The notes below the pieces were generated by a model, which was not told the origin of the DNA, did not search any database, and saw only the letters and a list, made by a program, of their open reading frames with translations. From the NCBI RefSeq assembly GCF_003696285.1, contig NZ_RFFL01000005.1:119736-183735 (forward strand): a DNA stretch of 64,000 nt, in the 5' to 3' direction. The stretch's first letter is position 1, and each line of letters starts with the position of its first letter. Position numbers and translations under genes: made by a program. This stretch comes from Stutzerimonas nitrititolerans (lineage in GTDB: Bacteria; Pseudomonadota; Gammaproteobacteria; Pseudomonadales; Pseudomonadaceae). Shown in pieces: positions 47,692 through 57,371 of the stretch.

Positions 47692-47814
47692 AAGTATCAA
47701 TCAGCGAGCGCCAGCAGTAAATGACTGCCGGTAAGACTGGCGCGCTTTGCAGAGGCGTTACGAGGGCCAGTATGGCTGGAACGGGCTCGGCAGCCGGCGC
47801 CGAGCCCGCCGCCA

Positions 47815-49035
47815 TCAGGCGTAGAAATCCACGAGCCCGCGGTCACCCGTGCTCCGGTTGCTGGCCACTTCCAGCACCCCGCCGCTCTCGGCCTCCGCAA
47901 CGGCACTGTCGGCGCTGCCGCCCTCGCCGCGCGACTCGCCGCCACCGTCACCTTGCCAGCCGCGCGCCAGGGATTGGTCCGAAACGTTGACGTCCATGGT
48001 CATGCCTTGCTGGGCGAACATTTCGCGCAGGCGCTGCATCTGCCCTTCCAGCGCATCGCGTACGCCGGCGTGCGGACTGAGGAAGGTCACCTGGGCCTGG
48101 TCCTTGTTCATGTCGATGCGTACTTCCATGCGTCCCAACTCCGCCGGATCGAGCTGGATCTCGGCAGATTTGAGGTTCTGGCTGGAGAGCCACATCACCC
48201 GGTCCACCACCGCTTCGCTCCAGCCGGACTGCTGCATCTGCACCGGCTGCCCCGGCACCAGCGGGGTTCGCTGCAACTGCTGGGTCTGCTGGGCAATGGC
48301 CTGCGTCAGCGGATTGAGACGATTGGCCGCAAGCTCGGCATTGGACTGGCGGGTTTCGACTGGTGCATCGATCTCCTCCAGTTCGCCGGCGGCCAGCGTC
48401 AGCTCCAACTCATCACCGGTTTCCGTCGAATCGCCGGCGACCTGCAACAGGTTGGCGAAGCGTTCGTCACCCTTGGCCGCCGGCTGGATCGCATCGCGCC
48501 CCGCGGTCTGCGCCTGAGGCGAAGCCTTCTGCGCCGCCAACGCCTCTTCTTCCGGCACGGCCTCGGTTTCGGCGGCCGTCTGCTGGATCTGCAGGCTGGC
48601 CAGGAATTCGCTCCCCACGGGCTGGATTTCGCCGGATGGCACTTCGGCGACTTCGGCCTGCGCGCCCATGCCGAACATCAGCAGCGGGTCCAACTCGGCG
48701 CCGGCCACCTCTTGCGACTCGCTCGCCTCATCGACCGCCTGCGACGACTCCGGAGGCAACTCGTTGCCGCCTTCGGCAATCGTCGGCTTCTCGGCCGTCT
48801 CGGCTCCGGCGGTTTCCTGACTGTCCTTTTCGTTCACCGGCTTGTCGCGCGCCGGTTTGTTAGGCGCGTCCGAACGCTCCACCGGCTTGCCCTGACGCTC
48901 CTTGGCGTACATCTCGGCGAACCGGGAAGCCTCTTGCCGACTGGCTTGCGAGGCAGAATCGGCTTTCGCGCCCGCGGCCTTGCCACGAGGCTCGGGCGTC
49001 TTGATGTTGAGCAACAGGTCGGGGGAAACAGCCAT
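47815..49035 (-). CDS. fliK: Flagellar hook-length control protein FliK
   Basis: 406 aa. A long acidic, Ala/Glu-rich disordered ruler part (residues about 15-290) leads to the FliK C-terminal domain with LKSAEIQLDPAELGRMEVRI and SPHAGVRDALEGQMQRLREM, the FlhB-interacting fold. It measures the hook and triggers the export switch. Start at 49035 (MAVSPDLLLNIK) fits the sigma-54 promoter just upstream; the longer open frame would cross that promoter. Confidence 0.94.
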   Translation of the reverse strand: MAVSPDLLLNIKTPEPRGKAAGAKADSASQASRQEASRFAEMYAKERQGKPVERSDAPNKPARDKPVNEKDSQETAGAETAEKPTIAEGGNELPPESSQAVDEASESQEVAGAELDPLLMFGMGAQAEVAEVPSGEIQPVGSEFLASLQIQQTAAETEAVPEEEALAAQKASPQAQTAGRDAIQPAAKGDERFANLLQVAGDSTETGDELELTLAAGELEEIDAPVETRQSNAELAANRLNPLTQAIAQQTQQLQRTPLVPGQPVQMQQSGWSEAVVDRVMWLSSQNLKSAEIQLDPAELGRMEVRIDMNKDQAQVTFLSPHAGVRDALEGQMQRLREMFAQQGMTMDVNVSDQSLARGWQGDGGGESRGEGGSADSAVAEAESGGVLEVASNRSTGDRGLVDFYA

Positions 49036-49073
49036 GGTTCTTCCACTCGAAAGGGTGAGGTAGCCATGAATGA

Positions 49074-49088
49074 GCAAGTTTCGCGCCA
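49074..49088 (-). promoter_or_regulatory. Sigma-54 promoter of fliK
   Basis: Minus-strand TGGCGC-GAAAC-TTGC keeps TGGC, the -24 GG and -12 GC and has one change from consensus. It lies about 39 nt ahead of the fliK start, in the hptB-fliK gap. Confidence 0.6.
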
Positions 49089-49096
49089 GGATTCGA

Positions 49097-49456
49097 TCAG
49101 ACGGGACCGGCGTGACGTTGACGCTCCGCCCGATAGAGGATGCGGGCAATGGCAAATTCCCGTTCGATGCGTTCGATCAACGCCGGAGCACCTTCGAGCC
49201 GCTCACCGCCAGCCAGTTCTTCGAGCTGGCGACAGAGGTCCGCCAGCACCACGGCGCCCATGTTGCTGCAGCTGCCCTTGAAACTGTGCGCCGCCTGGCG
49301 CAACGGCTCGGCCTCGCCAGCAGCGCAGGTCTCCTGCAGCATGCGCAGGCGCTCCTCGGAGTCGTTCAGGAAGGCGTCCAGCAACATCGGATAGTCGCCC
49401 TCCATCACCTCCTGCAAGGTGGCCAGCATGGCGCTGTCGAGACGAGGATCGGACAC
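49097..49456 (-). CDS. hptB: Histidine phosphotransfer protein HptB
   Basis: 119 aa, single Hpt domain with phospho-His in RQAAHSFKGSCSNMGA. The GTG start at 49456 is supported by GGAGGAG 7 nt upstream and by the family N-terminus (MSDPRLD); the ATG 13 codons earlier lies in the hsbR end. HptB relays phosphate from hybrid sensors to HsbR, controlling biofilm versus swimming through HsbA. In P. aeruginosa these genes are near flgM; here they are inside the fliJ-fliK interval. Confidence 0.92.
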   Translation of the reverse strand: MSDPRLDSAMLATLQEVMEGDYPMLLDAFLNDSEERLRMLQETCAAGEAEPLRQAAHSFKGSCSNMGAVVLADLCRQLEELAGGERLEGAPALIERIEREFAIARILYRAERQRHAGPV

Positions 49457-49487
49457 CCCGGCACTCCTCCGGTCGAAAGGCAGCGGA

Positions 49488-51185
49488 TTATGCATCAGCC
49501 GTCCAGTGGAACTCCACGCTCAGCCCACGCCCATCCGGCTGCCAGCAGAAACGATCGGCGAGCTGCTCGATCAGCCGCAGCCCGCGCCCGGCCAGGCCCG
49601 CATCGCGAGGCTGCGCGGCCAGCGCCTGCTCGACGTCGAAGCCCGCGCCGCTGTCCTGGATGTCGATACGCAGCGAGCCGCCATCGCCTTCGCTGCGTAT
49701 CTGCACATCGATCAGCACGCAGCCCTCGGCCAGCGCCGCCAGTCGCTGCTCGCGGGCGCGATAGTAACCGGCGAAGCCATCGGCATCGCTCTTGAGCCGC
49801 GAATCCAGCCCCAGCACGCCATGCTCCAGCGCATTGCTGTAGAGCTCGGTCAGCACGGTGTAGATGAGGCCCGCACGCTGGCGCAACGCCGGAACCTGCA
49901 GGAACAGCGGCAACATCAGCGGCAGCGGGTCGGCACTGCGCAGGCTGTCCGGGCGCAACTCGAAGCGGGCCGACCAGTCCATCGGACGCAACGGCCGGGC
50001 GCCGAGCGGAAACCCGCCCGGCAGCCGCGCCGGCAACGCTTCTTCGGTCACCTTCACCTCGACCAGGCTCAGGTCGTCGGCCGCACTACCATGAAATGCC
50101 CGCAAGGCCTGCTCGATCTCATCGAACAGACGCGCGGGGTCGGCATTGGACTGCAAGATCGCTTGCAAGCGCGTTTCGCCAAAGGGTTCGCCGGCCTGAT
50201 CGCGACGTTCCAGCACGCCATCGGACATCAGCAGCAGGCGATCGCCCTGCGCCAGCGGCAGGATCTGGAAGCGATCATCGAACCGCTTGGCTTCCAGCAC
50301 GCCCAGCGGCAGGTGTTTCGAGGTCAGCGCCACGCGCTCACCGCCCAGACGCAGCTGATAGCCGTCCGGCAGGCCGCCGTTCCATACCCGCAGAACGCCT
50401 TCCCTGACGTGAATGTCCAGGAAGGTGGCGCAACAGAATATTTCCGTCGGCAGGATGAGCTTCAGCTTGGCGTTGATCTCGCGAAGGATGTGATGGCTGG
50501 CGTAACCCTTGGCCGTCATCCCGTAGAAGGTCTCGGCCAGCGGCATGGCACCGATGGCGGCCGGCAGGCCATGTCCGGTGAAGTCGCCCAGCAAGACGAA
50601 CAACTGGCCGGCCGGCGCCTGGGCCGCCAGCAGCACATCGCCGTTGAACAGCGCATGCGGCGACTGTCGGTAACGGATGTTGCCGGCATCCAGGCAACCG
50701 GCGTGGGCCACCTTGTCGAAGATCGCCTTAGCGGCGCGCTGCTCGTCGAGCAGTTGCCGATTATGATCGGCGATGAGGTCGCGCTGTCCCAGGACCGTCG
50801 CCTGCAGCTGCCGCAGGCGATGCATGGCCTGGATTTTCGCCTGCAGGATGACCGGATCGTAGGGCTTGGCGATGAAGTCGTCGCCGCCGGCGTCCAGACA
50901 GCGCACCAGCTCGCGCGGCTCCGACAGCGAGGTGAGGAAGATGATGGGGACCAGCTCATCGCCTGCCCGCTGCTTGATCAGGCGCGCCGCCTCGAAGCCA
51001 TCCATCACCGGCATCAGGGCATCCATCAGCACCAGCTGCGGGCGCTCCTGCTCGAACAGCGCCAGTGCTTCCAGGCCATTAGCGGCGGTGAGCACCCGGT
51101 GCCCCTGGCGGGCGACGATGGTCGCCAGCAGCATGCGATCGGCCGCGCCGTCCTCGACGATGAGAATCGACAGCGACGGAAGCAT
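49488..51185 (-). CDS. hsbR: Response regulator with PP2C phosphatase and kinase domains, HsbR
   Basis: 565 aa. Receiver (Asp in LVLMDALMPVMDG), a helical linker, then a SpoIIE/PP2C phosphatase (FVLLGDFTGHGLPAAIGAMP, LLLMSDGVLERR) and a C-terminal HATPase/anti-sigma kinase domain (LTELYSNALEHGVLGLD, DSGAGFD, GLRLIEQLAD). It both phosphorylates and dephosphorylates HsbA depending on HptB input. It begins directly behind hsbA. Confidence 0.94.
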   Translation of the reverse strand: MLPSLSILIVEDGAADRMLLATIVARQGHRVLTAANGLEALALFEQERPQLVLMDALMPVMDGFEAARLIKQRAGDELVPIIFLTSLSEPRELVRCLDAGGDDFIAKPYDPVILQAKIQAMHRLRQLQATVLGQRDLIADHNRQLLDEQRAAKAIFDKVAHAGCLDAGNIRYRQSPHALFNGDVLLAAQAPAGQLFVLLGDFTGHGLPAAIGAMPLAETFYGMTAKGYASHHILREINAKLKLILPTEIFCCATFLDIHVREGVLRVWNGGLPDGYQLRLGGERVALTSKHLPLGVLEAKRFDDRFQILPLAQGDRLLLMSDGVLERRDQAGEPFGETRLQAILQSNADPARLFDEIEQALRAFHGSAADDLSLVEVKVTEEALPARLPGGFPLGARPLRPMDWSARFELRPDSLRSADPLPLMLPLFLQVPALRQRAGLIYTVLTELYSNALEHGVLGLDSRLKSDADGFAGYYRAREQRLAALAEGCVLIDVQIRSEGDGGSLRIDIQDSGAGFDVEQALAAQPRDAGLAGRGLRLIEQLADRFCWQPDGRGLSVEFHWTADA

Positions 51186-51491
51186 TCAGTCGATCACGAA
51201 CAGTTGCTGGAAATTGGAAATCGATAAGACCTTGCGCACATCGGCGTTGCAGTTGATCAGGCGGATCTGCGCGTTGTCGCCACCGGCATGGTCGCGCAGC
51301 AAGAGCAGCATCCCGAGCGCGGAGCTGTCGAGGTAGGTCGCACCGCCCAGGTCCACCACGTAGCGACGCGCCAAACCGTTCACGCGCTGATAGGCATCGC
51401 GAAAAGCCTGGTGTGAATTGAAATCGAAGCGGCCGCGGATGTGCAGCGTCAGTTCCTGCCCATCTGCCGATAGCGTAGAAGTGATGGTCAC
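51186..51491 (-). CDS. hsbA: Anti-anti-sigma factor HsbA (STAS domain)
   Basis: 101 aa. STAS fold with the phosphorylatable Ser in GGATYLDSSALGMLLLL. The GTG start at 51491 (MTITSTLSADG) follows AGGGAGAG. Unphosphorylated HsbA is known to bind FlgM, freeing FliA, while the phosphorylated form favours c-di-GMP signalling. Here it sits next to the flagellar structural genes it serves. Confidence 0.92.
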   Translation of the reverse strand: MTITSTLSADGQELTLHIRGRFDFNSHQAFRDAYQRVNGLARRYVVDLGGATYLDSSALGMLLLLRDHAGGDNAQIRLINCNADVRKVLSISNFQQLFVID

Positions 51492-51579
51492 GAAGCTCTC
51501 CCTATCCGCAAGGTCATGGCACGCTGCCAGGCGAAGAAACCTATGAAGATGTAGCAGCCAACCCCAAGGGCGGCAAGCG

Positions 51580-52032
51580 TCAGTCCGGTTTCGGCCGGCC
51601 GGCCAGGCGCTGCGAGAACTCGTCGAGCAGCTTCTGCTCGCGCTTGTCGGCCGCCACCCGTGCCTCCTGCAGGTAGCGCTCGACCAGCTTGGACAGCCCT
51701 TCCAGACGTGCACGACGCTGCTGCCATTGCTGACGCAGCTTGTGCAGGTTGTTGCGGTGCCAGTCGACGCTGCGCTGCTGCTGGCCGATGGCCGATTCGA
51801 GCTGGGAGAGAAAGCGCTGGTAATTCATCAGCCATTGACCACTGACGCCCTGACTGCCCTGGGTCAGCCATTGCTGCTGGTAGTCGCTGAAATACTGCTG
51901 CAGCTCACCGAGCTTGAGCTCGGCCTGATCCAGTTGTTGCTGGCCCTGCCCCAGCAGGCGCGCGGCATCGCGTTCGGCGCGCTCAGCCATTTCGATCACC
52001 GGGGTCAGGCGGGCGGCGCGGCTGGCAGGCAA
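51580..52032 (-). CDS. fliJ: Flagellar export chaperone/ATPase stalk FliJ
   Basis: 150 aa, nearly all coiled coil (for example LGELQQYFSDYQQQWLTQ and HRNNLHKLRQQWQQRRARLE), like the central stalk of F-type ATPases. It works with FliI and FlhA. 3 nt after fliI. Confidence 0.94.
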   Translation of the reverse strand: MPASRAARLTPVIEMAERAERDAARLLGQGQQQLDQAELKLGELQQYFSDYQQQWLTQGSQGVSGQWLMNYQRFLSQLESAIGQQQRSVDWHRNNLHKLRQQWQQRRARLEGLSKLVERYLQEARVAADKREQKLLDEFSQRLAGRPKPD

Positions 52033-52035
52033 GGA

Positions 52036-53394
52036 TTAACCCCCGGGCCGGGGATTGAAGACGCTGGCCAGCAGCGCGGCGCTGTGCGCCAGGTCCTCGC
52101 TTTCATTCAGGCCCTGGCGCAGGTAGCCGACCATCTCCGCCTGACGCGCGATGGCCAGATCCGTCTCGGCGTCGCCGCCCGGCACGTAGGCGCCCACGCT
52201 GATCAGGTCGCGACTCTGCTGATAGCGCGACCAGAGCTGCTTGAAGCGTTGCGAATTGCGCACATGCTCGGCGCTGACCACCTGCGGCATGACCCGGCTG
52301 ATGGACGCCTCGATGTCGATCGCCGGGTAGTGGCCTTCCTCGGCCAGGCGCCGCGACAGCACGATATGGCCATCGAGCACGCCGCGCGCCGCGTCGGCGA
52401 TCGGGTCCTGCTGATCGTCGCCCTCGGACAGCACCGTGTAGAACGCCGTGATCGAACCGCCGCCCGCCTCGGCATTCCCCGCGCGCTCCACCAGGCTCGG
52501 CAGCTTGGCGAACACAGATGGCGGATAGCCCTTGGTCGCCGGCGGCTCGCCGATGGCCAGGGCGATCTCGCGCTGGGCCTGGGCGAAGCGCGTCAGCGAA
52601 TCCATCAGCAGCAACACGTTCTTGCCCTTGTCGCGAAAATACTCGGCGATGCGGGTGCAATACATGGCGGCGCGCAGACGCATCAGCGGCGCATCGTCGG
52701 CGGGCGAAGCCACCACCACCGAGCGCTTAATGCTCTCCTCGCCGAGGATGTTCTCGATGAACTCCTTGACCTCGCGACCGCGCTCGCCGATCAGGCCGAC
52801 GACGATGATGTCCGCCTCGGTGAAACGGGTCATCATGCCCAGCAGCACCGACTTGCCCACACCGGTGCCGGCGAACAGACCCAGACGCTGGCCGCGCCCG
52901 ACGGTGAGCAGGCCGTTGATGCTGCGGATGCCGACATCCAGCGGTTCGCTGATGGGGTGCCGCTTGAGCGGGTTGATCACCGGCCCGTCCATCGGCACCC
53001 AGTCCTCGGCCTTCATGCCGCCCTTGCCGTCCAGCGCGCGACCGGCACCATCGATTACCCGGCCGAGCATCGAGGTGCCCATCGGCAGCCGACCGGTATC
53101 GGCCAGCGGCACCACGCGGGCGCCAGGCGCGATGCCGGCCAGGCTGCCGACCGGCATGAGAAAAAGCTTGCCGCCGGAAAAACCCATCACTTCGGCTTCG
53201 ACCTGGGACGGGTGGTAGCGGTCGTTGTTGATCACCAGGCAGCGGCTGCCTACCGCGGCCTGCAGCCCTTCGGCTTCCAGCGTCAGACCGACCATGCGCA
53301 GCAGGCGACCTTCGAGGATCGGCTGATCGGGCAGCTTTATCGCCTCGCCGTAGGCCTCCAGGCGCTTGACGAAGCTGATGCGTTCAAGGCGCAT
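52036..53394 (-). CDS. fliI: Flagellar export ATPase FliI
   Basis: 452 aa, F1-beta-like. Walker [32 protein letters not shown], Walker [19 protein letters not shown], and the glycine-rich [17 protein letters not shown]. Energises flagellar protein export. Start 53394 overlaps the fliH end by 11 bp. Confidence 0.97.
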   Translation of the reverse strand: MRLERISFVKRLEAYGEAIKLPDQPILEGRLLRMVGLTLEAEGLQAAVGSRCLVINNDRYHPSQVEAEVMGFSGGKLFLMPVGSLAGIAPGARVVPLADTGRLPMGTSMLGRVIDGAGRALDGKGGMKAEDWVPMDGPVINPLKRHPISEPLDVGIRSINGLLTVGRGQRLGLFAGTGVGKSVLLGMMTRFTEADIIVVGLIGERGREVKEFIENILGEESIKRSVVVASPADDAPLMRLRAAMYCTRIAEYFRDKGKNVLLLMDSLTRFAQAQREIALAIGEPPATKGYPPSVFAKLPSLVERAGNAEAGGGSITAFYTVLSEGDDQQDPIADAARGVLDGHIVLSRRLAEEGHYPAIDIEASISRVMPQVVSAEHVRNSQRFKQLWSRYQQSRDLISVGAYVPGGDAETDLAIARQAEMVGYLRQGLNESEDLAHSAALLASVFNPRPGG

Positions 53395-54160
53395 CGCCGG
53401 TGTCCAGCTCGAGATGCAGATCGGCGGCGGGCGGATTGGTGGCGTTCTCCCGCTGCTGCTCGAACAACTGCTTGATGGCCTGACCGAGCCGCGTTTCGAC
53501 GCTGGCATCGATGCGGCTGTGTTCGGTCTCGATCCGGCAGCCACCGGGCAGCAGGTCGGCATCCTCGACGATCCGCCAGGATTCCTCGTGGCGCTCGCGC
53601 AACGCCTTGACCAGTTCGAAATCCTGCGGGTTGATGTGAATCCGAACGTTGTCGGCGCCCATCGGCAGCAGCTTCAGGGCCTCGCGCAGCACCTGGCGAA
53701 TCTGGCTGGAATCGATCAGCAGATCGCGCTGGATCACCTCCCGGGCAAGCTGGCCGACCAGGGTGACCATGGCGTGCTCGAGGTTGCGATCCTGTTCGGC
53801 GATGGGTTCGAGCAACTGGCTCATCAGGCGCTCGAGGCTGTCGAGCTTCGGCGCCAGGGCAGCATCGGCCTCCTGCCGGGCCTTGAGCTGGCCGGCATGG
53901 AAACCGTCCTTCTCGCCGGTGCTGAAGCCCTCGTTGTAGGCCTCCTGGCGAATCGCCTCCAGTTCGTCGAGCGTCAGCGGTTTGACGTCCTCCACCGGGA
54001 CGTCTTCGCTGTGCGAGAGCGCCGGCTCTTCAACCGGCTCGTCGTCGGCCTGCGACTCTTCCGGCTCGGCGCCTTCCGGATCGAAACTCGGCAACGCCCA
54101 GCGATCGAAGGCATTGACGTCCTTCGCGCGGATCACATCGCTGGGGTTTTCCTTCGCCAT
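53384..54160 (-). CDS. fliH: Flagellar export ATPase regulator FliH
   Basis: 258 aa. The N-terminus has conserved Trp (FDRWALPSF) for C-ring/FlhA contact, then an acidic stretch, a Gly-repeat helix ([19 protein letters not shown]) typical of FliH and a C-terminal V-ATPase-E-like domain. It anchors and restrains FliI. Confidence 0.94.
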   Translation of the reverse strand: MAKENPSDVIRAKDVNAFDRWALPSFDPEGAEPEESQADDEPVEEPALSHSEDVPVEDVKPLTLDELEAIRQEAYNEGFSTGEKDGFHAGQLKARQEADAALAPKLDSLERLMSQLLEPIAEQDRNLEHAMVTLVGQLAREVIQRDLLIDSSQIRQVLREALKLLPMGADNVRIHINPQDFELVKALRERHEESWRIVEDADLLPGGCRIETEHSRIDASVETRLGQAIKQLFEQQRENATNPPAADLHLELDTGDAP

Positions 54161-54173
54161 CGCTCAAACCTTG

Positions 54174-55190
54174 CTAGATCATTTCTTCGCCGCCCTTGGC
54201 ACCCAGGACGATTTCCCCGGCTTCGGCCATGCGGCGAGCAATGGTAAGGATTTCCTTCTGCGCGGTCTCGACATCGCTGACGCGCACCGGGCCCTTGGCT
54301 TCCAGATCGTCGCGCAGCAATTCGCCGGCGCGCTTGGACATGTTCTTGAAGACCTTTTCCTTGACCGTTTCGTCGGCACCCTTGAGCGCCATGACCAGCA
54401 CGTCGGAAGAGACTTCGCGCAGCAGCACCTGGATGCCCCGGTCGTCGACATCGGCCAGGTTGTCGAAGACGAACATCAGGTCCTCGATCTGCGCCGACAG
54501 GTCTTCGTCCACATCGCGAATGGCGTCCATCAGCTGGCCTTCCATCGAACTGTCGAGGAAGTTCATGATGTCGGCCGCGCGCTTCACGCCACCCAGCGTG
54601 GCCCGGCTGGTGTTGGAGTTGCCGGAGAACTGCTTCTCCAGAATCTGGTTGAGCTCCTTCAGCGCCGCCGGCTGCACGGTATTGAGCGACGAGACGCGCA
54701 GGACGATGTCCAGGCGCACCTTGTGGTCGAAGTGCGACAGCACCTCGCCCGCCTGGTCCGGGTCCAGATAGGCCACGACGATCGCCTGGATCTGCGGGTG
54801 TTCGTAGCGGATCACGTCGGCGACCGCGCGCGGCTCCATCCACTTGAGGCTGTCCAGGCCGCTGGTGTTGCCGCCCAGCAGGATCCGGTCGATCAGGCCA
54901 CCGGCCTTTTCTTCGCCCAGGGCCTGGGTCAGCATCTTGCGGATGTAGCCGTCGGCACCCACGCCCAGGCTGGTCTGGTCACCGACGATCTCGACGAACT
55001 CGCTCATCACCCGCTCGACCTGTTCGCGCTGCACATTGCGCATCTGCGCCATCGCGGTACCGACGCGCTGTACTTCCTTCGGGCCGAGGTGACGCAGCAC
55101 CTGCGCGGCATCGGCCTCACCCAGGGACAGCAGCAGGATCGCCGCCTTGTCGACTTTGGCCAGCTTGACCTGAATTCGATTGTCACTCAT
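54174..55190 (-). CDS. fliG: Flagellar motor switch protein FliG
   Basis: 338 aa. The N-terminal domain contacts FliF (LSLGEADAAQVLRHLGPKEV), the middle domain has the EHPQ motif (YEHPQIQAIVVAYL), and the C-terminal domain holds the charged torque helix (IQVLLREVSSDVLVMALKGA). A second ATG two codons upstream (55196, MPMSDN) has a better-spaced GAG and is an alternative. The fliF stop lies inside its first codons. Confidence 0.96.
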   Translation of the reverse strand: MSDNRIQVKLAKVDKAAILLLSLGEADAAQVLRHLGPKEVQRVGTAMAQMRNVQREQVERVMSEFVEIVGDQTSLGVGADGYIRKMLTQALGEEKAGGLIDRILLGGNTSGLDSLKWMEPRAVADVIRYEHPQIQAIVVAYLDPDQAGEVLSHFDHKVRLDIVLRVSSLNTVQPAALKELNQILEKQFSGNSNTSRATLGGVKRAADIMNFLDSSMEGQLMDAIRDVDEDLSAQIEDLMFVFDNLADVDDRGIQVLLREVSSDVLVMALKGADETVKEKVFKNMSKRAGELLRDDLEAKGPVRVSDVETAQKEILTIARRMAEAGEIVLGAKGGEEMI

Positions 55191-56970
55191 CGGCATTGAT
55201 CCACTCTTTGACTACCTGGGCCACACGGCCCGGATCTTCGGCCACCAGGCTCTTGATCGCGTTCAGTTGGGCGTCGTAACCCTCGCTGGGGCTCGGCAGC
55301 ATGATGCTCTGCGGTCCGCTCAGGCTGACCCGGTCGTTGGACAACGCATCGTCCAGTCCGTCCATGTCACCCAGCTCGCCATCGCCGCCAGCCGCTTGCA
55401 GTTCCTTGCTCTTGCCGGCATTGGCCAGGTTGTTCAGTACCGGCCGCAGCACGCCGAAGACCAGTACCAGAATGAACAGCACGCCCAGCACCTGCTTGAC
55501 CACGTCCCAGAACCAGGGTTGCGAGTAGAACGGGATGTCGATGAAGCCTTCGTCGGACGTATCGGCGGCAAACGGCGCGTTGATAACGCTGACGCTATCG
55601 CCACGGCTGGCATCGAAGCCGACGGCATCCTGAACCAGGCGGGTGAAGCGCGCCAATTCTTCGGCGCTTCGCGGTACCCGGGTGGCCTGGCCATCCTCGG
55701 CGACCACGACCTGGTCGTCGAGCACCACCGCCACCGACAGCCGACGCAGGCGGCCATGCTGCTGCTTGGTGTAGCTGATGGAACGGTCCAGCTCGTAGTT
55801 GCGGGTCGACTGCTCGCGCTTGTCCGACGGATAAGGCGCCAGCATCGGCTGACCGGTCGCCGGGTCCATGATCTGCTGACCGTTGGCATCCAGCAAAGGT
55901 TGCCCGGGCGCGACGGCACCGGCGGCGGCAGCCTGGCCGGCCAGCGCATTCTCCGGCGCGGTGGCCGGGCCGGGCGGCTGGTTGCTCAGCGCGCCGGGCA
56001 CGCCCTGTGGCGGCAGACTGCTCTGGCGCTGCTCGTTGACGCTCTGCTCGCTGCGCAGCGCCGGCTGATCGGGGTTGAAGGTTTCCGAAGTGGACTCCAC
56101 CGCACTGAAATCCACATCGGCGGAAACCTCGGCCTTGTAGCGACCGTTGCCCAGCACCGGCTGCAGAATGTTGTGCACGCGTTGGGTGTAGAGGCTTTCC
56201 AAGCGGCGGGTATGGTCGAACTGCTTGCCGGCCATACTCAGCTCGGACAGCTCCTGCTGGTCGGACAGCAGGTTGCCCTTCTGGTCGACGACGGTGATCT
56301 GCGACTTGTTCAACTCCGGCACGCTGGTGGCGACCAGGTTGATGATCGCCATCACCTGGCTGGGCTCCAGGCTACGACCGGGGTACAGCTCCACCAGCAC
56401 CGAAGCGCTGGGCTTGCGCTCGTCACGCACGAATACCGAGCTCTTCGGAATCGCCAGGTGAACGCGAGCGGCCTTGACGTTGTTCAGGCTGGAAACGGTG
56501 CGCGCCAGCTCGCCTTCGAGGCCGCGACGATAGCGCGTGGCTTCCATGAACTGGCTCGTGCCGAGCCCCTGCTCCTTGTCGAGGATCTCGAAACCGATGT
56601 TGCTGTCGGTCGGCGCGATCCCCGCGCTGGCTAGCCGCAGGCGCGCACGCGCCAGGTCGTCGGCCTTGACCAGCAAGGCGCCAGAGTTGGGTTCGACGGT
56701 GTAGGAAATGTCCGCCGCCGCGAGGGTATCCATCACCTGGCTGGCGTCCATTCCGGCGAGGCTGCCGAGCAACGGCCGGTAGTCCGGCTGCTGCGACCAG
56801 AGCACCACACCGAAACCGATTGCGACACTGGCAGCCAGGCCGACCAACAGGCCGACCTGCCGTAGCATCGGCATTTCCGAAAGGTTTTCCAGGAAAGACA
56901 GGCCAAACAGTGGCTTTTTCGGATCGCCCGAATCGATTGTCACTGGAACCTTGCTCGCTGCTTCAGCCAT
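55183..56970 (-). CDS. fliF: Flagellar MS-ring protein FliF
   Basis: 595 aa. Transmembrane helix 1 at residues about 38-58 (QVGLLVGLAASVAIGFGVVL), ring-building motifs (EPNSGALLVKADDLARARLRL, TSQFMEATRYRRGLEGELAR), a Pro/Gln/Gly-rich periplasmic loop (residues about 310-370), a second helix (VLGVLFILVLVFGVLRPVL) and a cytoplasmic tail for FliG. 14 nt after fliE. Confidence 0.97.
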   Translation of the reverse strand: MAEAASKVPVTIDSGDPKKPLFGLSFLENLSEMPMLRQVGLLVGLAASVAIGFGVVLWSQQPDYRPLLGSLAGMDASQVMDTLAAADISYTVEPNSGALLVKADDLARARLRLASAGIAPTDSNIGFEILDKEQGLGTSQFMEATRYRRGLEGELARTVSSLNNVKAARVHLAIPKSSVFVRDERKPSASVLVELYPGRSLEPSQVMAIINLVATSVPELNKSQITVVDQKGNLLSDQQELSELSMAGKQFDHTRRLESLYTQRVHNILQPVLGNGRYKAEVSADVDFSAVESTSETFNPDQPALRSEQSVNEQRQSSLPPQGVPGALSNQPPGPATAPENALAGQAAAAGAVAPGQPLLDANGQQIMDPATGQPMLAPYPSDKREQSTRNYELDRSISYTKQQHGRLRRLSVAVVLDDQVVVAEDGQATRVPRSAEELARFTRLVQDAVGFDASRGDSVSVINAPFAADTSDEGFIDIPFYSQPWFWDVVKQVLGVLFILVLVFGVLRPVLNNLANAGKSKELQAAGGDGELGDMDGLDDALSNDRVSLSGPQSIMLPSPSEGYDAQLNAIKSLVAEDPGRVAQVVKEWINADE

Positions 56971-56984
56971 GACTCAACCCTGCC

Positions 56985-57314
56985 TCAAACCGGCATCTGC
57001 ATGATGTCTTGATACGCCTGAACCAGCTTGTTACGCACCTGGGTCAAGGCCTGAAAGGAAACGCTGGCTTTCTGGGAGGCGATCATCACCTCGGTCAGGT
57101 CGATACCGCCCTGACCCATTTCGAAGGCAGTCGCCATCTGGCTGGAGACCTGCTGGGTTTCATGCACCTTGTTCACCGCCTGCCCGAGCATCTCGGAAAA
57201 GCTCGGGGCGCCCGGCTCGGGCAAAGCCTGCACAGGCTTCGCACGCGCCATGGCATCGGTCTGCATGGCACGCATTTCCAGCATCAAGCGATTGAATTCA
57301 ACACCCTGGCTCAT
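56985..57314 (-). CDS. fliE: Flagellar MS-ring/rod adaptor FliE
   Basis: 109 aa, all-helical with the conserved C-terminus [20 protein letters not shown]. Links the MS ring to the rod. ATG 57314 is preferred to 57317 because GGAGG would touch the latter. First gene of fliEFGHIJ-hsbA-hsbR-hptB, behind a perfect sigma-54 site. Confidence 0.96.
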   Translation of the reverse strand: MSQGVEFNRLMLEMRAMQTDAMARAKPVQALPEPGAPSFSEMLGQAVNKVHETQQVSSQMATAFEMGQGGIDLTEVMIASQKASVSFQALTQVRNKLVQAYQDIMQMPV

Positions 57315-57334
57315 CATTCCTCCGACAGCTGCGG

Positions 57335-57344
57335 TTTTATTGAC
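57335..57344 (-). promoter_or_regulatory. Candidate FleQ half-box in the fliE leader
   Basis: Minus-strand GTCAATAAAA matches the first nine positions of the FleQ box (GTCAATAAATTGAC). It lies about 16-25 nt downstream of the expected fliE start of transcription. FleQ is known to act from leader positions at fliE in P. aeruginosa. Confidence 0.45.
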
Positions 57345-57371
57345 GCATCGCAGCGAGCACAGTGCTCAATA

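Noticed and set aside
51492..51520. Sigma-54-like GCAA-N5-TGGCAC string ahead of hsbA
   Set aside because: The -24 GG is missing on the coding strand, and hsbA is close behind fliJ in the fliE operon.
51488..51580. Hydrophobic frame between fliJ and hsbA (LTLAALGVGCYIFIGFFAWQ), a possible membrane microprotein
   Set aside because: No ATG, GTG or TTG lies at a sensible place before the hydrophobic stretch; the nearest starts are deep inside fliJ in another frame.
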